Below the pieces are notes generated by a model that was not told the DNA's origin, did no database searches, and saw nothing but the letters and a program-made list of their open reading frames with translations. Both the position numbers and the translations under genes were made by a program. DNA of 64,000 bases, taken from Metabacillus schmidteae. GTDB lineage: Bacteria > Bacillota > Bacilli > Bacillales > Bacillaceae. The stretch lies in assembly GCF_903166545.1 (NCBI RefSeq), contig NZ_CAESCH010000003.1:196130-260129 (forward strand). The letters are read 5' to 3'. The first letter of the stretch is position 1. Each line of letters starts with the position of its first letter. This document shows positions 60,908 to 64,000 of the stretch, piece after piece.

Positions 60908-63097
60908 ATGTTTCTGTTAATCTTTGAAAAGCCACAGCAAGCTAGGACAGTATGTAAAGCCTTTGATCATAAAGATATGAAAAAATACATAGAGATAAGA
61001 CCTAATGAATTCTTTTCAAAGGGAGCAATTGGTGTATGGTGTATTGGGCATTTATTAAGAGCTTATACACCAGGGGAGTATAAGGAAGAGTGGAAAGAAT
61101 GGTCAATTTCTCAATTGCCACTTATTCCGGAAAATTTCTCATTAAAATTAAAAGTAGATGAGAAAAAAACCAGTGCTTTTAGCGAAGTTCGTAAATGGAT
61201 TAATGATAAAAGAATTGAAACGATAATTAACTGTTCTGACCCAGGGAGAGAAGGGATCTTATTAACAGCTTCTCTGTTGAAATATGTAAACAATAGAAAA
61301 CCTGTAAAACGATTATGGACGACTAGTTTAACTAAAAGTGCGGTTAAAAAAGCATTTAAGCAATTAAAAGATGAAAAAGAATATCTTAATATATACTACG
61401 AAGCACACTCAAGGCAAGTATCGGATTGGATTATTGGCATGTCCGCTTCTAGAGCAGTTTCAATTTTAGCTCAGCAAAAAGGAATTAAAGACAAGTCTGG
61501 ATTTAGTTTAGGTAGGTGCCAGACTCCACTTGTTTCAATAATTCATCGTCGTGAAAAAGAAATCGAGAATTTCAAGGCTATTCCTTATTGGGATTTGTAT
61601 TTATCCTTTCGGACAAAAAATAATGAGGTTTATCAAGGTAGATGGTTTAAAGAAGGGGAAGAGCATATTTGGGATAAAGTTAGCGCTGAAGCCTTAACAA
61701 GGTATATACAAAATAAACCTAGCCAAGTAGCAGAAGTGTCTAATGAAAAGAAAGAAATTCCCCCGCCACAGTTTTATAATCTAACCGAGTTGCAATTTGA
61801 GGCAAATAAAAAATATCAATACTCACCTAATAGGGTACTATCTATTGCACAGAGCTTATATGATAAAGAATTTATGACATATCCTCGAAGTTCTCCTCGT
61901 GTCGTTTCACAGGAAGAAGCTAAGGGATTTCCTGAAGTTTTAGAGAAATTAAGTCATCTGGAAGAATACTCAAAATTTTTTCCTACTCCATTAAATGATA
62001 TTAGTGGAAATAAAAGGTTCGTTAATGATAAGGGCGTTGATGATCACCATGCAATTATACCGACTGAAACCCCGCCTTCTACACTGGAGGTTCTAAATAA
62101 AGATGAGAAAAGAATCTATGATATGGTCGTTAAAACGTTTATTGCAGCTCATTTCCCTCATGCAGTATATAGCCAATCTGAGATTCAAACTCTTGTTGAT
62201 CAACAATTTTTATTTAAAAGCAAGGGCACTAGACTTGTAAGTGAAGGTTGGAAATCAATCTATTCCAATGAATATAACGAAGTAGAAGATGATTCTGCTG
62301 AAGAAGTGCAGACATTACCTATTGTTGAAGTGAATGAATTAGTTTCTTCTCAAGACATGACCTTAAAAGAAGGGGTAACAAAACCTCCAAAGAGATTCAC
62401 TGCAGGTCAACTTGTTAAAGTAATGTCTAATGCAGGTGCATATTTAACAAAAGAAGAAAAAGAAGGGTTTACAAATAAAGAATTATGTCTTGGTACTGTA
62501 GCAACACAAGCCAATATTATTAAGCAAGTTTTTGATAAAGGGTATGCGCAAGTTAAAAGTAATAAGGTGTACCTTAACCCAAAGGGTGATCTACTTATGA
62601 GAATGTTAGGAGAGAACAATTGGTTAGCTTCACCAGTTACAACAGGAAGAATGGAAAATTTTCTTGAAGATATCGGAAAAGGGAAACAACCATACAAGCG
62701 TTTTTTGCAGGCTACAAATGAAAGAATAACTCAATTTGTACAGGATCAAATAAATCAATCTGAGCATTGGAATTTCGAAGAGATAATTAATGAAATGCAT
62801 CAATCTACAATAGTAGGTTCTTGTATGTATTGTGGGTCTGGTGTTATAGATAAAGGGAAATTTTTCGGATGTGAAAGTTATAGTAAGACACAATGTAGTT
62901 TTTCCTTTTCAAAAGAAGTTGCTGGTAAAAAGATAACTAATTCTCAGGCTGCGATGTTACTCGAAAAAGGGACCACTCCACTAATTAAAGGTTTTAAAAA
63001 GAAAAATAAGGAAGAAACCTTTGATGCATTTTTGGTTTGGGATCCAAATCAGAAGAAAGTTACTTTTAGCTTTGAAGGAGTTCCAACTAAGAGGTGA
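60908..63097 (+). CDS. topB: DNA topoisomerase III (type IA), 729 residues
   Basis: The start is ATG 60908, 6 nt after AAGGGGGG. The N-terminal Toprim domain (LLIFEKPQQARTV) replaces the common LIVAEKPS. DPGREG provides the acidic metal-binding set, and GRCQTP precedes the 5Y-CAP region. The active site is Y325 in EFMTYPRSS, at the expected position. A C-terminal zinc finger (CMYCGSG..CESY-C) ends the protein. It unlinks single-stranded regions of DNA, and plasmid copies help replication and conjugation of large Gram-positive plasmids. It is the last gene of the DUF2325-ydjM-topB unit. Confidence 0.95.
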   Translation: MFLLIFEKPQQARTVCKAFDHKDMKKYIEIRPNEFFSKGAIGVWCIGHLLRAYTPGEYKEEWKEWSISQLPLIPENFSLKLKVDEKKTSAFSEVRKWINDKRIETIINCSDPGREGILLTASLLKYVNNRKPVKRLWTTSLTKSAVKKAFKQLKDEKEYLNIYYEAHSRQVSDWIIGMSASRAVSILAQQKGIKDKSGFSLGRCQTPLVSIIHRREKEIENFKAIPYWDLYLSFRTKNNEVYQGRWFKEGEEHIWDKVSAEALTRYIQNKPSQVAEVSNEKKEIPPPQFYNLTELQFEANKKYQYSPNRVLSIAQSLYDKEFMTYPRSSPRVVSQEEAKGFPEVLEKLSHLEEYSKFFPTPLNDISGNKRFVNDKGVDDHHAIIPTETPPSTLEVLNKDEKRIYDMVVKTFIAAHFPHAVYSQSEIQTLVDQQFLFKSKGTRLVSEGWKSIYSNEYNEVEDDSAEEVQTLPIVEVNELVSSQDMTLKEGVTKPPKRFTAGQLVKVMSNAGAYLTKEEKEGFTNKELCLGTVATQANIIKQVFDKGYAQVKSNKVYLNPKGDLLMRMLGENNWLASPVTTGRMENFLEDIGKGKQPYKRFLQATNERITQFVQDQINQSEHWNFEEIINEMHQSTIVGSCMYCGSGVIDKGKFFGCESYSKTQCSFSFSKEVAGKKITNSQAAMLLEKGTTPLIKGFKKKNKEETFDAFLVWDPNQKKVTFSFEGVPTKR

Positions 63098-63136
63098 AGA
63101 GAATAACCAGATAAACTGTATCTTTTAAAAATATAA

Positions 63137-63277
63137 ATGGCTTTGATTGAAATTCATGAATTACCTAATGATGTTTTACTAGAAAGATATAGATATCTAG
63201 TTTCTGCTCTTGATGTTGTTTCTGACAAATATGAAGAAGTGGTACGAGAACTTGAAATTGTTAGAAAAGAAATATAA
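63137..63277 (+). CDS. Hypothetical protein, 46 residues
   Basis: A helical, acidic 46-residue frame lies 40 nt after topB. The ribosome site is weak. No family was recognised; codon use is like its neighbours. Confidence 0.4.
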   Translation: MALIEIHELPNDVLLERYRYLVSALDVVSDKYEEVVRELEIVRKEI

Positions 63278-63330
63278 AAAAAGGCATAATTCACTAAGAA
63301 TTGACCTAAAAGCGAAGGCGTGAAGAGTAA

Positions 63331-63606
63331 TTGAATATCACAAAAGAGTTAAGTTTAACTGATGTTTCAGAAGAACAATTAAAGAAAATGCGTCATGCGT
63401 TAGGACTTCCAAGAAAAACAAAGCCTTATAGAAATTACTATAACTGTAGTGCTGATAATACCGATTGGATCGATTTAGTTAATAAAGGTTTTGCTATTAA
63501 AGGGAATGCATGGACAGAAGATACTTCAAACTTTTATTTAACATTCGAAGCAACCAAACTTGTTTATGGAAAGAGAATGTCTAAGAAATATTATGATGAA
63601 CTTTAA
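63331..63606 (+). CDS. Hypothetical protein, 91 residues
   Basis: The start is TTG 63331 behind GAAGAG. The protein contains a helical N-terminus (SLTDVSEEQLKKMRHALGLP) and a conserved-looking RNYYNCSADNTDWIDLVNKGFA middle. It resembles small phage- or plasmid-borne proteins, but no named family was recognised. Confidence 0.6.
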   Translation: MNITKELSLTDVSEEQLKKMRHALGLPRKTKPYRNYYNCSADNTDWIDLVNKGFAIKGNAWTEDTSNFYLTFEATKLVYGKRMSKKYYDEL

Positions 63607-63639
63607 CTCGTAGTTCGCTAAAAAGGAGATTTAACTTTA

Positions 63640-63744
63640 TGATCGCTGATTTCTCAGAATTGTATTGGTTAGTAAATTTCATCAATCAGAATTGGTTTTT
63701 ATGTTTTTATGTGTCATTATTGGACTTTTTCTTATTTGTTTAGA
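63640..63744 (+). CDS. Possible small membrane peptide, 34 residues
   Basis: ATG 63640 follows AAAAGGAG. The frame is strongly hydrophobic. A second hydrophobic frame (ATG 63701 to 63799) overlaps it in another register and continues with a basic tail, so the pair could be one gene broken by a frameshift. Confidence 0.35.
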
Positions 63745-63823
63745 CATTTTTTATTTAGTTACACCATTTTCCAAAAGAAAACCGAAGTGGAAATAGAAAT
63801 AAATTACGAAGGAGTACATTGTG

Positions 63824-63940
63824 ATGGACAAAGAAGAGAAGAAAGATTTTGCACGTTTGAAAAGAAGAACAAGTGTTTATTGCAAAATAGAAGTGCAGAC
63901 CTTTGCAACAGAAAAATGCAGAGTCCTGCACTTATTTTAA
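63824..63940 (+). CDS. Possible 38-residue basic protein
   Basis: ATG 63824 follows GAAGGAG at good spacing. The peptide is rich in K, R and E with two cysteines. A TGCAGAGTCCTGCA palindrome overlaps its 3' end. It lies close to the right window edge and no function is suggested. Confidence 0.4.
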   Translation: MDKEEKKDFARLKRRTSVYCKIEVQTFATEKCRVLHLF

Positions 63941-64000
63941 TAAGGGCATAAAAAAAGACTTGCCAGTCACCCCAAGTCCCTCTAATGTAATGGTGTCGAA

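Noticed and set aside
1..64000. CRISPR array or Cas genes accompanying the Tn7-like element
   Set aside because: No regularly spaced direct repeats or Cas-like proteins were seen; the small TniQ of CRISPR-associated transposons is also absent, both selectors being long TnsD-type proteins.

Overview
The window is low-GC DNA from a Firmicute, most likely a member of the Bacillaceae. The support is strong AGGAGG-type ribosome sites, frequent TTG and GTG starts, sigma-A style promoters, U-tailed terminators and Bacillus-type protein families (RNase J, LtaS, SulP, HU, LexA-type operator). The DNA looks like a large plasmid or integrative conjugative element that has collected insertion sequences and one big Tn7-like transposon. 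No rRNA, tRNA, CRISPR array, replication initiator or relaxase is visible.

Left part (1-14.5 kb). A large LamG/PKD surface protein runs in from the left edge. Next comes a diguanylate-cyclase gene broken by an IS66 element with exact 8-bp target duplications, and then an IS1182-type element. A small HTH regulator, a small unknown gene and a decayed GIY-YIG nuclease gene follow. From 10.66 kb the plasmid-like backbone starts with a promoter, a structured leader RNA and a tightly coupled operon of five unknown genes. Two more unknown genes follow, then the first half of a PP-loop (DndC/PAPS-reductase-like) gene.

Tn7-like element (15155-41642, 26,488 bp). It begins TGTAA and ends TTACA, carries three TnsB-type repeats near each end, and is flanked by a 5-bp duplication (TTCAG). 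It splits the DndC-like gene exactly; removing it with one TTCAG copy restores a single 572-codon reading frame. Its transposition module is two divergent TnsD/TniQ-type target selectors and tnsA-tnsB-tnsC, with a degenerate serine-recombinase-like gene beside it. The cargo is three SulP anion transporters, three UspA stress proteins, an MFS transporter, a lipoteichoic-acid-synthase-like enzyme, a coiled-coil lipoprotein, an RNase J paralogue, an excisionase-like HTH protein and, next to the right end, an overlapping DUF6414-like/AAA+ ATPase pair that looks like a defence module. An IS110-family element has landed inside the cargo.

Right part (41.6-64 kb). After the second half of the DndC-like gene comes a DNA-metabolism region: SSB, a DUF6094-type methyltransferase-like protein, an LPD1-type HExxH protein, a C5 cytosine methyltransferase-like protein, an ATP-dependent DNA ligase, HU, a large SF2/SNF2-like helicase, a LuxR-type regulator, a DUF2325 protein, a YdjM-type membrane protein and topoisomerase III, with several unknown membrane and soluble proteins between them.

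Three backbone operons start with the same structured, terminator-ended leader RNA (10.7, 44.5 and 52.2 kb), each behind its own sigma-A type promoter. A short box, AAACTTTTAGAAAGAG, recurs just upstream of backbone genes. The DndC-like and helicase genes both have leaders in which one strand can pair with either of two downstream strands, the second overlapping the ribosome site. The helicase promoter also contains a LexA-type operator. Together these suggest a backbone under coordinated RNA-level and SOS control.
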